Below are positions 16,850 through 25,835 of a stretch of DNA of 64,000 bases, one piece after another. The translations under genes were made by a program, and so were the position numbers. This DNA comes from Flavobacterium circumlabens. Lineage in GTDB: Bacteria > Bacteroidota > Bacteroidia > Flavobacteriales > Flavobacteriaceae. A model generated the notes under the pieces. That model saw nothing but the letters and a program-made list of their open reading frames with translations. It had not been told where the DNA came from and searched no databases. The stretch covers positions 1 through 64,000 of the forward strand of contig NZ_SLWA01000002.1 in assembly GCF_004345565.1 (NCBI RefSeq). The letters are read 5' to 3'. Every line of letters begins with the position of its first letter. The first letter of the stretch is position 1.

Positions 16850-19297
16850 TTAATTATTTCCTATTCGAATTACATCCGCAAAAATCCCCGAAGCGGTAAC
16901 GGCAGCACCGGCTCCGGCTCCTTTTATGAGCAGCGGCTGATCTATATAGCGGTCTGTGTAGAACAAAACAATATTATCTTTTCCTTCTAAATTGTAGAAA
17001 GGATGATCTTTCGGAATGAATTGCAGGCCAACGCTTGCTTTTCCGTTTTCGAATTGAGCCACATATTTTAATCTGGAATCTTTACTCAGCGCTTCTTCAT
17101 AAATAGTTGCGAAATGCGGAGCGTGTTTGATTAAGGAAGCAAAAAAGTCTTCGTTGTTTGTGGTTGCTAGACATTCCGCCGGTAAAAATGATTCGTTGGC
17201 GATCGCATCAATATCCATTTCATAACCACTTTCGCGAATAAGAATCAGGATTTTACGAGCAACATCGATTCCGCTCAGGTCAATTTTCGGATCAGGTTCT
17301 GTAAATCCCTGAACTCCGGCCTCTTTTACAACATCATGAAAAGAATTATCCTTATCGAAGTTATTGAAAATGAAGTTCAGACTTCCGGATAAAACGGCTT
17401 GTATTTTATGCACTTTATCACCCGAAGCGATTAAGTTTTTAACGGTATCAATAATAGGTAATCCCGCTCCAACATTCGTTTCAAACAAAAACGGGGCGTT
17501 ATATTGACGTGATAGGTTTTTTAGTTTTTTATAATTATCATAAGCAGAGGAACAGGCAATTTTGTTACAGGTCACAACGGCAATACTTTGTTTTAAGAAA
17601 TTTTCGTAAGTTTCAGAAACACTTGCATTGGCTGTAATGTCTACAAAAATACTGTTACGTAAATTCAGTTCTTTGGCACGTTCTATAAAAGCTTCCTTGC
17701 TTGCAGGTTCCCCTTTATCTAAATCAGCCTGCCATTCTTTCAAAGAAATTCCATCCTCATCGAAAAGCATTTTTCTGGAATTGGACAAAGCGATTACGCG
17801 AACATTAATTTTCAGGTTGTCTTTTAAAAATTTCTTCTGGTTGTGAATTTGTTCGATGAATTTTTCGCCCACGTTTCCAACGCCCATCACAAATAAATTA
17901 AGCTGTTTGGTGTTTTCCTCAAAGAAATTTTCGTGTAGTGTATTCAAAGCTTTTTTAACGTCTCTTTCGTTAATTACAGTCGAAATATTTCGCTCGGAAG
18001 CACCTTGCGCAATCGCACGAATATTCACGTTGTTTTTACCAAGAGTACTAAACATTCTACCGCTTAAACCCTGGTGATTTTTCATGTTTTCACCCACCAA
18101 AGCGATGATACAAAGATCTTTTTCGACGATACACGGATCAATCTTGTTTTGAAGAATCTCTACTTCAAAAGCCCTGTTGATTGCCGCTTCAGCATTTTCA
18201 GCATCTGAATTTAAAATTCCGATACAAATCGAATGCTCGGAAGAAGCCTGAGTAATGAAAATAACATTGATTTTTCCCTGAGATAATACTTCGAACAAAC
18301 GTCTTGATGAACCCGCAACTCCAATCATTCCGGGACCTTCTAATGTTACCAGCGAAATATGATCGATATGGCTGATTCCTTTTACCACGGTATCTTTTGA
18401 CGAAACCTGACTCGAAATTAAAGTTCCCGCAGCTTCCGGTTCAAAAGTATTTTTAATTAAAATTGGAATATTTTTTCGTAAAACAGGCTGAATGGTTGGC
18501 GGATACAGCACTTTCGCTCCGAAATGTGACAATTCCATCGCTTCCTGATACGAAATAGTGGCAATAGGCTGTGCCTGTTTTACAATTTTCGGATTAGCAG
18601 TAAACATTCCGTTTACGTCAGTCCAGATTTCCAGTTGCTCGGCATCAAGTGCTCCGGCAATAATAGCGGCAGTATAATCAGAACCGCCACGGCCTAAAGT
18701 GGTAGTAATTCCGTCAAGAGTTAGAGCAATAAATCCGGGTAAAATATTGATTTGCGCTTCATTTTGGGCAAAGTATTCCTGAATCAGCTGATTTGAAATT
18801 TCAAAGTTTACAGCTGCTTTTCCAAAGTCAGCATTTGTCTTAATGATTTCGCGGCTGTCTTTATACACGACATTTTTATTGATTTGCTGATAAGCCTGTG
18901 CAATGATATAAGAGGAGAGTAATTCCCCAAAACTCAAAATGGTATCGGCTGTTCTTGGAGATAATTCCCCTAATAAAAAGCAGCCGTCTAATAGGGTTTC
19001 TAAGTGGTTGATGATTCTTTTAACATGGCTCAGCAAACTGCTTTGTTCACTTACCGGAATCAATTCTTTTAAGGTGTCCAGGTGTTTCTTTTCGATTTCG
19101 GCAACGATTTCCCTGAAACTTTCATCATTAGCCGCCGCTTTTGCTGCTGCCAACTGAAGCAAATCGGTTACTTTACTTAAAGCAGAAACAACGACAACTA
19201 ATTTTCCCTGTTTAGAATTTTGGTTTATAATTTCGAGAACGAGTTTTATATTTTGTGCATTGGCAACCGAGGTTCCGCCAAATTTTAATACTTTCAT
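16850..19297 (-). CDS. thrA: Bifunctional aspartokinase / homoserine dehydrogenase
   Basis: Fused first and third enzymes of the threonine branch, 815 residues. The aspartokinase begins KFGGTSVANAQN and contains TTLGRGGSDYTAAIIAG. Two ACT-type regulatory segments span about residues 310-455 (LEGPGMIGVAGSSRRLFEVL, GENMKNHQGLSGRMF) and predict feedback control, probably by threonine. Homoserine dehydrogenase begins at about 465 with the Rossmann motif VMGVGNVGEKF and contains FLFETNVGAGLPII and VQGFTEPDPKIDLSG. It is the first structural gene of the operon, and the threonine-rich leader peptide lies 105 bp upstream. Confidence 0.96.
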   Translation of the reverse strand: MKVLKFGGTSVANAQNIKLVLEIINQNSKQGKLVVVVSALSKVTDLLQLAAAKAAANDESFREIVAEIEKKHLDTLKELIPVSEQSSLLSHVKRIINHLETLLDGCFLLGELSPRTADTILSFGELLSSYIIAQAYQQINKNVVYKDSREIIKTNADFGKAAVNFEISNQLIQEYFAQNEAQINILPGFIALTLDGITTTLGRGGSDYTAAIIAGALDAEQLEIWTDVNGMFTANPKIVKQAQPIATISYQEAMELSHFGAKVLYPPTIQPVLRKNIPILIKNTFEPEAAGTLISSQVSSKDTVVKGISHIDHISLVTLEGPGMIGVAGSSRRLFEVLSQGKINVIFITQASSEHSICIGILNSDAENAEAAINRAFEVEILQNKIDPCIVEKDLCIIALVGENMKNHQGLSGRMFSTLGKNNVNIRAIAQGASERNISTVINERDVKKALNTLHENFFEENTKQLNLFVMGVGNVGEKFIEQIHNQKKFLKDNLKINVRVIALSNSRKMLFDEDGISLKEWQADLDKGEPASKEAFIERAKELNLRNSIFVDITANASVSETYENFLKQSIAVVTCNKIACSSAYDNYKKLKNLSRQYNAPFLFETNVGAGLPIIDTVKNLIASGDKVHKIQAVLSGSLNFIFNNFDKDNSFHDVVKEAGVQGFTEPDPKIDLSGIDVARKILILIRESGYEMDIDAIANESFLPAECLATTNNEDFFASLIKHAPHFATIYEEALSKDSRLKYVAQFENGKASVGLQFIPKDHPFYNLEGKDNIVLFYTDRYIDQPLLIKGAGAGAAVTASGIFADVIRIGNN

Positions 19298-19402
19298 TTT
19301 GATATTTTTTTTCTTTTACGCAAATATTTTCATCTATCCAATACCCTTCTTCTTTTTAGAAAAAAGTATAGATAACCAGGATTATATGTAAAATGTATAC
19401 CC
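19298..19402 (-). promoter_or_regulatory. Putative attenuator between leader peptide and thrA
   Basis: On the transcript, the end of the leader ORF forms a small hairpin (ACCCC-TTA-GGGGT, + coordinates 19399-19411). The same UACCC (19408-19412) can instead pair with GGGUA at 19342-19346. A six-U run (A-run 19360-19365) follows a weak AU-rich stem (GTATA/TATAC, 19366-19370 with 19396-19400). The competing pairings fit attenuation, but I cannot establish the exact terminator by eye. Confidence 0.45.
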
Positions 19403-19501
19403 CTAAGGGGTAGTAGTTGTAGTAGAAGTTGTTGTAGCAGCAATCACAACTCTTGTTTGAGTTGTCATTGTAGATTGATATTTTGTGCTGTTACTTTTCA
19501 T
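19403..19501 (-). CDS. thrL: thr operon leader peptide, threonine-rich
   Basis: A 32-codon frame starting ATG at 19501 and ending TAG at 19403 encodes MKSNSTKYQSTMTTQTRVVI, then AATTTSTTTTTP. It has 13 threonines, eight of them in the last ten residues, and lies directly upstream of thrA on the same strand. This is the design of an attenuation leader: low charged tRNA-Thr would stall ribosomes at the Thr run and alter downstream RNA folding. A -7 box sits only 10 bp before the first ATG, so the internal ATG at 19468 (MTTQTRVVIAATT) may be the true start. It resembles E. coli thrL in composition, not in alignable sequence. Confidence 0.72.
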   Translation of the reverse strand: MKSNSTKYQSTMTTQTRVVIAATTTSTTTTTP

Positions 19502-19511
19502 TTTGGTTTTT

Positions 19512-19519
19512 CAAAAGTA
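19512..19519 (-). promoter_or_regulatory. Predicted -7 box of the thr operon
   Basis: The minus strand reads TACTTTTG, an exact TAnnTTTG match. Transcription would begin near 19506, so the leader ORF is at the extreme 5' end of the mRNA. No good -33 TTTG is seen. Confidence 0.5.
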
Positions 19520-19937
19520 CAGTTTTTTATAAAAGTTAAAAAACCTAATTGCCTTTTTACGAATATTTTAATAATTCAAATCTCATGAAATTAATATTGA
19601 ATTTTTGTCAGGATTGAATCTGATAAATTGATGTATTCGTATATTTACTCTGGTTTGAAAGACTATTTACAGAAGATAATCGTCTGATTTTTAATAAAAA
19701 TGTTTATCAATAAGATGAGTTTAGTCTATGAAATTAGTAGGATTTGTTTTTTTTTCGATCTTTTCGCGGGGCTTTGTATTTTTAATTTTTTCATTGAAAA
19801 GGGGTTTATTTGTATGATTACTATTGTGAAATAAATAAAAGGGAAGAATTTGTTTCTGTCAAATTTTAATTATTATGAACAAATGTTGCTTTTTAATATT
19901 GATTTGCTGAATTTTGGCGTCTAAAATTACAAACACC
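19520..19937. other. Intergenic region between the divergent thr operon and hutH
   Basis: 418 bp with no convincing gene and no repeat family member. Before hutH, a GAATTTTG sequence (19909-19916) with TTG 20 bp upstream is a weak promoter candidate. The remainder is very AT-rich. Confidence 0.5.
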
Positions 19938-21452
19938 ATGAGAGAAATCCATTATATAAGTACTGAAACCTTAAGTTTAGAAGCTTTACAAGAGATAATT
20001 GTCAATCAGAAAACACTCGAATTATCAGAGGAAGCAAAAGTAAATGTTCAGAAGTGCCGTGACTATTTAGATAAAAAAATGGCGACACACTCTGAACCGA
20101 TTTACGGAATCAATACAGGTTTCGGATCACTTTATAGTGTAAAAATCTCTACCGAAAATTTATCAAAACTTCAGGAAAACCTGGTAAAGTCACATGCTTG
20201 CGGAACTGGGGAAGAAGTGCCTGCTGAAATTGTAAAACTAATGTTGTTGCTGAAAATTCAATCCTTAAGCTATGGATATTCAGGAATTCAGTTGCAGACG
20301 CTAAATCGTTTAGTCGATTTTTATAACAATGATATCTTACCGGTAATCTATACTCAGGGCTCGCTTGGGGCTTCCGGAGATTTAGCACCTTTGGCTCATT
20401 TATCTCTACCGTTATTAGGAGAAGGTGAAGTGTTTTTTGAAGGTAAAAAAGTACATTCCCGCGAAGTTTTAAAACATTTTAACTGGGAACCAATCGTTTT
20501 ACAATCAAAAGAAGGTTTGGCTTTGCTAAACGGAACACAGTTTATGAGTGCTTATGGAGCACATATTTTAATTAAAGCGTATAAATATTCGTATCTGGCA
20601 GATTTAATCGGAACTATTTCTTTGGAAGGTTTTGATGGTAGAAGCGAACCATTCAACGAATTGATTCATTTTATACGTCCTCACAAAGGACAGATTGTTA
20701 CCGCTCAGCGTATTAATGAATTTCTGGAAGGAAGTGAAATTATTGAGCAGGAGAAAAAGCACGTTCAGGATCCCTATTCTTTCCGTTGTATGCCCCAGGT
20801 GCATGGTGCTTCAAAAGATGCAATTGACTACGTTCGAAAAGTATTTAAAACAGAAATCAATTCGGTTACAGATAATCCAAATATTTTTATTGAAGCCGAT
20901 CAGATTATTTCGGGCGGAAATTTCCACGGACAACCTTTGGCTTTAGCTCTGGATTTTATGGCAATTGCCCTGGCGGAATTAGGAAGTATTTCTGAAAGAA
21001 GAACCTACCAATTGATTTCAGGATTGCGCAATCTTCCCGCATTCCTGGTTGATAATCCGGGATTAAATTCAGGATTTATGATTCCGCAATATACAGCAGC
21101 CAGTATTGCAAGTCAGAACAAACAATTGGCAACACCATCAAGTGTAGATAGTATTGTTTCGAGTAATGGTCAGGAAGATCACGTAAGTATGGGAGCAAAC
21201 GGAGCAACAAAAGCGCTGCGTGTAATGGATAATTTAGAGCGTATTCTGGCAATTGAATTGATGAATGCATCTCAGGCTATTGCGTACAGAGAACCTTTAA
21301 AGTCAAGCGAATTTATCGAAATGTTTTTAAGCAGTTACAGAGAAGTGGTGCCTTTGGTAAAGGAAGATCGAATTTTGCATTATGATATTGAAAAAACCGT
21401 TGAATTCCTGAGTAGTTTCCAAATTGAAAATGATTTGTTAACAATGGCTTAA
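19938..21452 (+). CDS. hutH: Histidine ammonia-lyase
   Basis: Deaminates histidine to urocanate, the first step of histidine breakdown. I chose MREIHYI at 19938; the frame can be extended to a TTG at 19914 without support. The 504-residue protein carries the Ala-Ser-Gly that cyclises to the MIO electrophile (A145-S146-G147 in QGSLGASGDLAPLAHLSLPL). It also has the family motifs YGINTGFGSL, LVKSHACGTG and SNGQEDHVSMGANGATK. The SHA motif and hut-type length favour histidine over tyrosine or phenylalanine, though some aromatic lyases of this clade act in pigment pathways. No hutU, hutI or hutG is adjacent. Confidence 0.87.
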   Translation: MREIHYISTETLSLEALQEIIVNQKTLELSEEAKVNVQKCRDYLDKKMATHSEPIYGINTGFGSLYSVKISTENLSKLQENLVKSHACGTGEEVPAEIVKLMLLLKIQSLSYGYSGIQLQTLNRLVDFYNNDILPVIYTQGSLGASGDLAPLAHLSLPLLGEGEVFFEGKKVHSREVLKHFNWEPIVLQSKEGLALLNGTQFMSAYGAHILIKAYKYSYLADLIGTISLEGFDGRSEPFNELIHFIRPHKGQIVTAQRINEFLEGSEIIEQEKKHVQDPYSFRCMPQVHGASKDAIDYVRKVFKTEINSVTDNPNIFIEADQIISGGNFHGQPLALALDFMAIALAELGSISERRTYQLISGLRNLPAFLVDNPGLNSGFMIPQYTAASIASQNKQLATPSSVDSIVSSNGQEDHVSMGANGATKALRVMDNLERILAIELMNASQAIAYREPLKSSEFIEMFLSSYREVVPLVKEDRILHYDIEKTVEFLSSFQIENDLLTMA

Positions 21453-21453
21453 C

Positions 21454-21481
21454 ATTGTAAAATAATATTGAAGTAATTTTG
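21454..21481 (+). promoter_or_regulatory. Predicted promoter of the DUF47-Pit operon
   Basis: TTG (21454-21456), a 17-bp spacer and TAATTTTG (21474-21481, exact TAnnTTTG) lie 19 bp before the DUF47 start. Confidence 0.5.
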
Positions 21482-21500
21482 CGCTATCAAAAATATAAAA

Positions 21501-22145
21501 ATGTCAATAAATAGTATTTTCCAATTTTTAGTGCCGAAAGACAAGAAATTCTTTCCACTTTTTGAAGAGGCTTCAAGCAATTTAATTGAATTGGCTTCTA
21601 ATTTACACGAAGCTGTAAATCTTCCATTAAAAGAAAGAGAAGTTCTTTTTCAAAAAATTGATGAATTAGAGCAAAGAGGAGAAGACATTACGCGTCAGAC
21701 CAATTTAGAATTGAGTAGAAATTTTATTACTCCGTTTGACAGAGAAGACATTCACACATTAATCACTTCTATAGATAACGTAGCCGATTACTTGCATGGT
21801 GCTGCCAGCAGAATGAGATTGTATCAGGTTGACAAGATTACAAAATCTATCAGAAAAATGACAGAAATCAATCTTGAGGCTTGTCAGAATATTGATAGTG
21901 CAGTAAAAGAATTGAGAAATTTAAATAATTTCAAAGTTATTAAAGATGCTTGTGCCAGAATTAATAAACTGGAAAACAAGTCAGATACCGTTTATAACAA
22001 AGCAGTTTTTGAAATTTTTGAAAACGAAACAGACGCTAAAAATATTATTAAATATAAAGAAGTTTTATCTGTTTTAGAATCAGCTACAGACAAGTGTAAG
22101 AGCGTTGCAAACATACTGGAGTCTATTTCTGTAAAACATTCTTAA
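21501..22145 (+). CDS. DUF47 (PhoU-like) accessory protein of Pit transporter
   Basis: A 214-residue all-helical cytoplasmic protein with the DUF47/TIGR00153 pattern: KKFFPLFEEASSNLIELASN and IDELEQRGEDITRQTNLEL, then FITPFDREDIHTLITSIDNV and ARINKLENKSD. These PhoU-like proteins are encoded next to Pit phosphate transporters and are thought to regulate them. The pit gene follows after 33 bp on the same strand. Confidence 0.93.
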   Translation: MSINSIFQFLVPKDKKFFPLFEEASSNLIELASNLHEAVNLPLKEREVLFQKIDELEQRGEDITRQTNLELSRNFITPFDREDIHTLITSIDNVADYLHGAASRMRLYQVDKITKSIRKMTEINLEACQNIDSAVKELRNLNNFKVIKDACARINKLENKSDTVYNKAVFEIFENETDAKNIIKYKEVLSVLESATDKCKSVANILESISVKHS

Positions 22146-22178
22146 ATTTAATTTATTTCATTCTGAAGTTATAATTTT

Positions 22179-23510
22179 ATGACGCTACTTATAATTATTA
22201 TAGTATTAGCTTTAATTTTTGATTACATCAATGGTTTTCATGATGCGGCAAATGCTATTGCTACAGTTGTTGCGACAAAGGTATTAACGCCTTTTCAGGC
22301 CGTACTTTGGGCAGCATTTTTTAACTTTCTGGCTTATTGGGTTTTCGGATTTGGTGTTGCGGATACTGTTGCAAAAACAGCGCATACCATGGAAATTAAC
22401 CTGGTTGTTATTCTGGCCGGTGTTATTGCAGCGATTTGTTGGAATTTATTGACCTGGTGGCTTGGAATTCCTTCGAGTTCTTCTCATACCTTGATTGGTG
22501 GTTTTGCAGGAGCAGCAGTTGCTCACGCTATAGCAGTACACGGTTTCTCAGGTTACATGGGCGAAGATGGAGTTACACATTATTGGTACGAAATCGTAAG
22601 CTGGTATAAAGCAGGAAAGGACGGCGGAATGCCTTCAGGAGTTTTAATTATTATTGCTTTTATAGTTTTAGCACCATTGTTAGGAGCGTTGGCATCGTAT
22701 TTAATTTCAATCTGGTTGTTAAATGCTTCCCGTAAAGTTATTGGTCCAAAAATATTTACAGTAGTGCTAATGATAGCAACCGTTTGGTTGGTTAGCAGTC
22801 TAATGGTGCCTTATGAAGAAATCGATAAACCAAGATTTGCATCTCATTTTTGGAGTGTAGCTTTCGATCCGCATAATATTAAATGGTTTTTGGTAGCCTT
22901 TATTATCTTAACAGTAAGTGCATTTTGTTTGATATTCAGTAGTTTAAATTTACATCAGGCAGATGCTGCTTTGAAAAAAATGCAATTATTGTCGTCTGCA
23001 GCTTTTAGTTTAGGACATGGTGGAAACGATTCTCAAAAAGTAATGGGTATTATTGCTGCAGCTGTAGCGGTATATATTCACACCAATCCTGGTGTTCATA
23101 TGGACTCCTGGTTAGATGTTGTGTTGCCAAACGATGACTTAGGTATAAAAGGAGTAATGCCGGGATGGATTCCCTTAGCGTGTTATTCTGCAATTGCAGC
23201 AGGAACTTTGAGTGGTGGTTGGAAAATTGTAAAAACAATGGGATCTAAAATCACAAAAGTAACTTCATTTGAAGGTGTGGCTGCTGAAACTGCCGGAGCA
23301 CTGACACTTTATTTTACAGAACATTTAAAAATTCCGGTAAGTACAACACATACGATTACAGGTTCTATCATCGGGGTTGGATTAACAAAACGTGTATCTG
23401 CCGTTCGTTGGGGGGTAACTGTAAGTTTGATCTGGGCCTGGATATTAACGATTCCTATATCGGCTTTATTGGCTGGTTTAGTATATTTTATTTTAAGTCT
23501 ATTTATGTAA
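22179..23510 (+). CDS. Inorganic phosphate transporter, Pit family
   Basis: A 443-residue integral membrane protein of the PiT family (low-affinity phosphate, or metal-phosphate, uptake driven by ion gradients). The duplicated PiT signatures are present: FDYINGFHDAANAIATVVAT near the N-terminus and SLGHGGNDSQKVMGIIAAA in the second half. SSSSHTLIGGFAGAAVAHA and PVSTTHTITGSIIGVGLTKR are the two internal repeats. About ten membrane segments are visible. It forms an operon with the preceding DUF47 gene and ends at a strong terminator. Confidence 0.95.
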   Translation: MTLLIIIIVLALIFDYINGFHDAANAIATVVATKVLTPFQAVLWAAFFNFLAYWVFGFGVADTVAKTAHTMEINLVVILAGVIAAICWNLLTWWLGIPSSSSHTLIGGFAGAAVAHAIAVHGFSGYMGEDGVTHYWYEIVSWYKAGKDGGMPSGVLIIIAFIVLAPLLGALASYLISIWLLNASRKVIGPKIFTVVLMIATVWLVSSLMVPYEEIDKPRFASHFWSVAFDPHNIKWFLVAFIILTVSAFCLIFSSLNLHQADAALKKMQLLSSAAFSLGHGGNDSQKVMGIIAAAVAVYIHTNPGVHMDSWLDVVLPNDDLGIKGVMPGWIPLACYSAIAAGTLSGGWKIVKTMGSKITKVTSFEGVAAETAGALTLYFTEHLKIPVSTTHTITGSIIGVGLTKRVSAVRWGVTVSLIWAWILTIPISALLAGLVYFILSLFM

Positions 23511-23560
23511 TAGTAAAATGGTATTTGTGAAATGTGATTAAAATCGCATTTTGTCAGCAT

Positions 23561-23597
23561 AAAAAAAGCTGGTTTCTATTGGAAGCCAGCTTTTTTG
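23561..23597 (+). terminator. Intrinsic terminator after pit
   Basis: AAAAGCTGG pairs with CCAGCTTTT around a short loop, with a run of T at 23591-23596. It is A/T-flanked on both sides, so it could work in both directions. Confidence 0.85.
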
Positions 23598-23627
23598 TTT
23601 AGGAAATAGAATGAAATTAAATCTTCT

Positions 23628-23679
23628 AAAATTTCAAATCCCAATATTCGATACTTTCATTTTTGGGATTTGGAATTTT
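23628..23679 (-). terminator. Terminator-like hairpin after the DUF421 gene
   Basis: Arms 23628-23644 and 23663-23679 (AAATCCCAA/TTGGGATTT core, 17 bp with one mismatch). It lies 25 bp downstream of the DUF421 stop. It belongs to the AATTCCAA-type repeat sequences also seen at 32625. Confidence 0.55.
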
Positions 23680-23703
23680 AAAAGATTGAAATTTTTATTT
23701 AAA

Positions 23704-24228
23704 TTATTTTCTAAAATTCTTATGATTGTGTTTTCGCTTGTAATGAGTTTGCTTAAGATTCTTTTTGTCTTCTGAAATTACGCTAATGGTACCGTCAATT
23801 TCGAGCATACAAAGCTTTACATCCGTAAAGTGTTCTAATCCGTGTTCTCGCATCGCTTCTTTTAATTCGTCGTTAGAAATGTCTAATTTGCTTAAAGATT
23901 TGAAATCTAATTTTCCGTTGTGAATTAAAATTTCAGGTTTGTCTAAAAGCAAATCATTGAGCAGTTTGTATCTGTGGGTTAATTTTTTTATGACAAAATT
24001 AATTATAAACAACACCAAAGCAGCAACTAAACCTCCCCACAGACTGGTATCCGGACCAACCATTGCATTTTGAACCGAATTACTAATCAGTAAAATCAGG
24101 ATAATATCAGCTGTATTTAGCTGCGATAGTTCTTTTTTTCCGAAGATTCGTAAGGCAATGGTCATGAAAAAATAAACCGCAGCACTTCGGCCAATAATAT
24201 CTAGATAAGGAATCAAGGTTAACGTCAT
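23704..24228 (-). CDS. DUF421 (YetF-type) membrane protein
   Basis: A 174-residue protein with three N-terminal membrane helices (residues about 5-25, 38-56, 62-82) and a cytoplasmic DUF421 domain (KPEILIHNGKLDFKSLSKLD, then ELKEAMREHGLEHFTDVKLC). The motif RIFGKKELSQLNTADIILIL is typical of the family. YetF-like proteins are linked to envelope or spore biology in Bacillus; no role is known here. A terminator-like hairpin between it and the upstream rimK-type gene suggests its own promoter. Confidence 0.9.
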   Translation of the reverse strand: MTLTLIPYLDIIGRSAAVYFFMTIALRIFGKKELSQLNTADIILILLISNSVQNAMVGPDTSLWGGLVAALVLFIINFVIKKLTHRYKLLNDLLLDKPEILIHNGKLDFKSLSKLDISNDELKEAMREHGLEHFTDVKLCMLEIDGTISVISEDKKNLKQTHYKRKHNHKNFRK

Positions 24229-24243
24229 TTTTATTTTGAATTT

Positions 24244-24281
24244 AAAAAAAGCTTTGTCAAAGTGTAAACTCTGACAAAGCT
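24244..24281 (-). terminator. Intrinsic terminator after the RimB-RimK gene
   Basis: AGCTTTGTCA (24250-24259) pairs with TGACAAAGCT (24272-24281), and AAAAAAA at 24244-24250 gives the T-tract on the minus strand. It separates this gene from DUF421. Confidence 0.85.
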
Positions 24282-24321
24282 GCTAAATTAATTATTCGGT
24301 ATTAAGTTTAAATGAACTGGT

Positions 24322-25692
24322 TTATATAAGCTTAAAGTTTTTCTCAATTGCTCTGATCATTTCCCCCGCAATATCTTTATTAGTCGCACCTTCAATTCCT
24401 TCAAGACCCGGAGAAGAATTTACTTCAAGTAATAGCGGCCCTTTTGAAGAACGAATAATGTCAACACCAGCCACTTTTAAATCCATTGCTTTTGCGGCTT
24501 TTATAGCTATTTTTTTCTCTTCGGGAGTTACTTTTATAATAGAAGCCGTTCCTCCAAGATGTATATTGGCTCTAAATTCACCGGGCATTGCTTCACGCTG
24601 CATTGCTGCAACTACTTTTCCGTCAATAACAAAACAACGAATATCTTTTCCGTTTGCTTCTTTGATGAATTCCTGCACTAAAATGTTTGCATTTAAACTT
24701 TTGAATGCATTAATAACGCTTTCTGCTGCTTTTTTCGTTTCTGCCAAAACAACGCCTTTTCCCTGAGTTCCTTCCAGTAATTTTACGATTAACGGAGAAC
24801 CACCCACCATTTTGATTAAATTGTCTGTATCTAAGGGAGAATTGGCAAAACCGGTGGTTGGAATATCAACACCGCTGTTTAACAACAATTGCAGCGAATA
24901 TAATTTATCACGTGATTGTGTTATGGCAGTTGCCGAATTCAGACAAAAAACCTTTAAAGCTTCAAACTGACGTGTTAAAGCACAACCGTAAAAGGTAATA
25001 CTTGGCCTGATTCTCGGAATAATAGCATCAAACTGATTTAGGATTTTTCCGCCTCTGTAATGAATTTCAGGAGTCTTGGCATCCAGTTTCATATAACATT
25101 CCTTGATATTCAGGAAATGCATTTCGTGACCGCGCATTTCACCGGCCTCCATAATTCTTTTATTGCTGTATAATTCAGGATTACTGGCCAAAAGTCCGAT
25201 TCTTAAGCCGGATGTTGCTTTTTCTGAATTTTGATACAATTCTTTTAGTGCTTCCGGAGTCGGCTGTCCTAATAAGTATTTTTCTTCAGGATCCACCAAT
25301 ACACGTCCGCTCATTGCTTCACGACCTAAAAGCATCCTGAAACCCATTGAATCACGATTGGTCAATGTCATTTCTATTGGCCATTTTACATCACCAATTT
25401 TAAGGTTAGTCTGGATCACATAACGATGTTCTCTAAAACCGCTTGAGCTTTTTACGATTCTTTTGTCAACCAAAGGAGCTTCACAATGGATGATAGTTTT
25501 GATATTATTCTGAATTGGATTAATATCAAATTTTACCCAATTGGCATCATTTTTTATAAAAGGAGCTATGTTTATAGCGTGCATTGCCGAGGTTTTTGCA
25601 CCGGAATCTACACGAGCTTTAATTGTTGGGATTCCTAATTCTGGAAATGAGCACCATTCTTCGCTACCTAAAATGACTTTGTTTTGAAGCAT
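24322..25692 (-). CDS. Fused retropepsin-like (RimB) and RimK ATP-grasp ligase
   Basis: A 456-residue two-domain protein. Residues 1-140 form a RimB-type aspartic-protease-like domain (DUF785) with the active-site pattern [16 protein letters not shown] (D29) and [11 protein letters not shown]. Residues about 165-456 are a RimK-like ATP-grasp ligase with [36 protein letters not shown] and [20 protein letters not shown]. In E. coli, RimK adds glutamates to ribosomal protein S6 and RimB is a separate protein of the same system. Here ligase and protease domains are one chain. The substrate in this organism is unknown and S6 is inference. It is monocistronic, bounded by terminators. Confidence 0.9.
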   Translation of the reverse strand: MLQNKVILGSEEWCSFPELGIPTIKARVDSGAKTSAMHAINIAPFIKNDANWVKFDINPIQNNIKTIIHCEAPLVDKRIVKSSSGFREHRYVIQTNLKIGDVKWPIEMTLTNRDSMGFRMLLGREAMSGRVLVDPEEKYLLGQPTPEALKELYQNSEKATSGLRIGLLASNPELYSNKRIMEAGEMRGHEMHFLNIKECYMKLDAKTPEIHYRGGKILNQFDAIIPRIRPSITFYGCALTRQFEALKVFCLNSATAITQSRDKLYSLQLLLNSGVDIPTTGFANSPLDTDNLIKMVGGSPLIVKLLEGTQGKGVVLAETKKAAESVINAFKSLNANILVQEFIKEANGKDIRCFVIDGKVVAAMQREAMPGEFRANIHLGGTASIIKVTPEEKKIAIKAAKAMDLKVAGVDIIRSSKGPLLLEVNSSPGLEGIEGATNKDIAGEMIRAIEKNFKLI

Positions 25693-25767
25693 ACTTTATT
25701 ATTTGTTTTTATAGAATTTAATAGCCAAAAATAGCTATTTGCTTTTACTAAAGATAGTAATTTATCT

Positions 25768-25806
25768 AAAAAAAATACCCGTTATGTTATGAAAACGTAA
25801 CGGGTA
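25768..25806 (-). terminator. Intrinsic terminator after clpC
   Basis: TACCCGTTATGTT (25776-25788) pairs with AACGTAACGGGTA (25794-25806), one G-U, and an eight-A run before it gives the minus-strand T-tract. Confidence 0.88.
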
Positions 25807-25835
25807 AATTATATTTGTTATAAATTTAAAATAAT

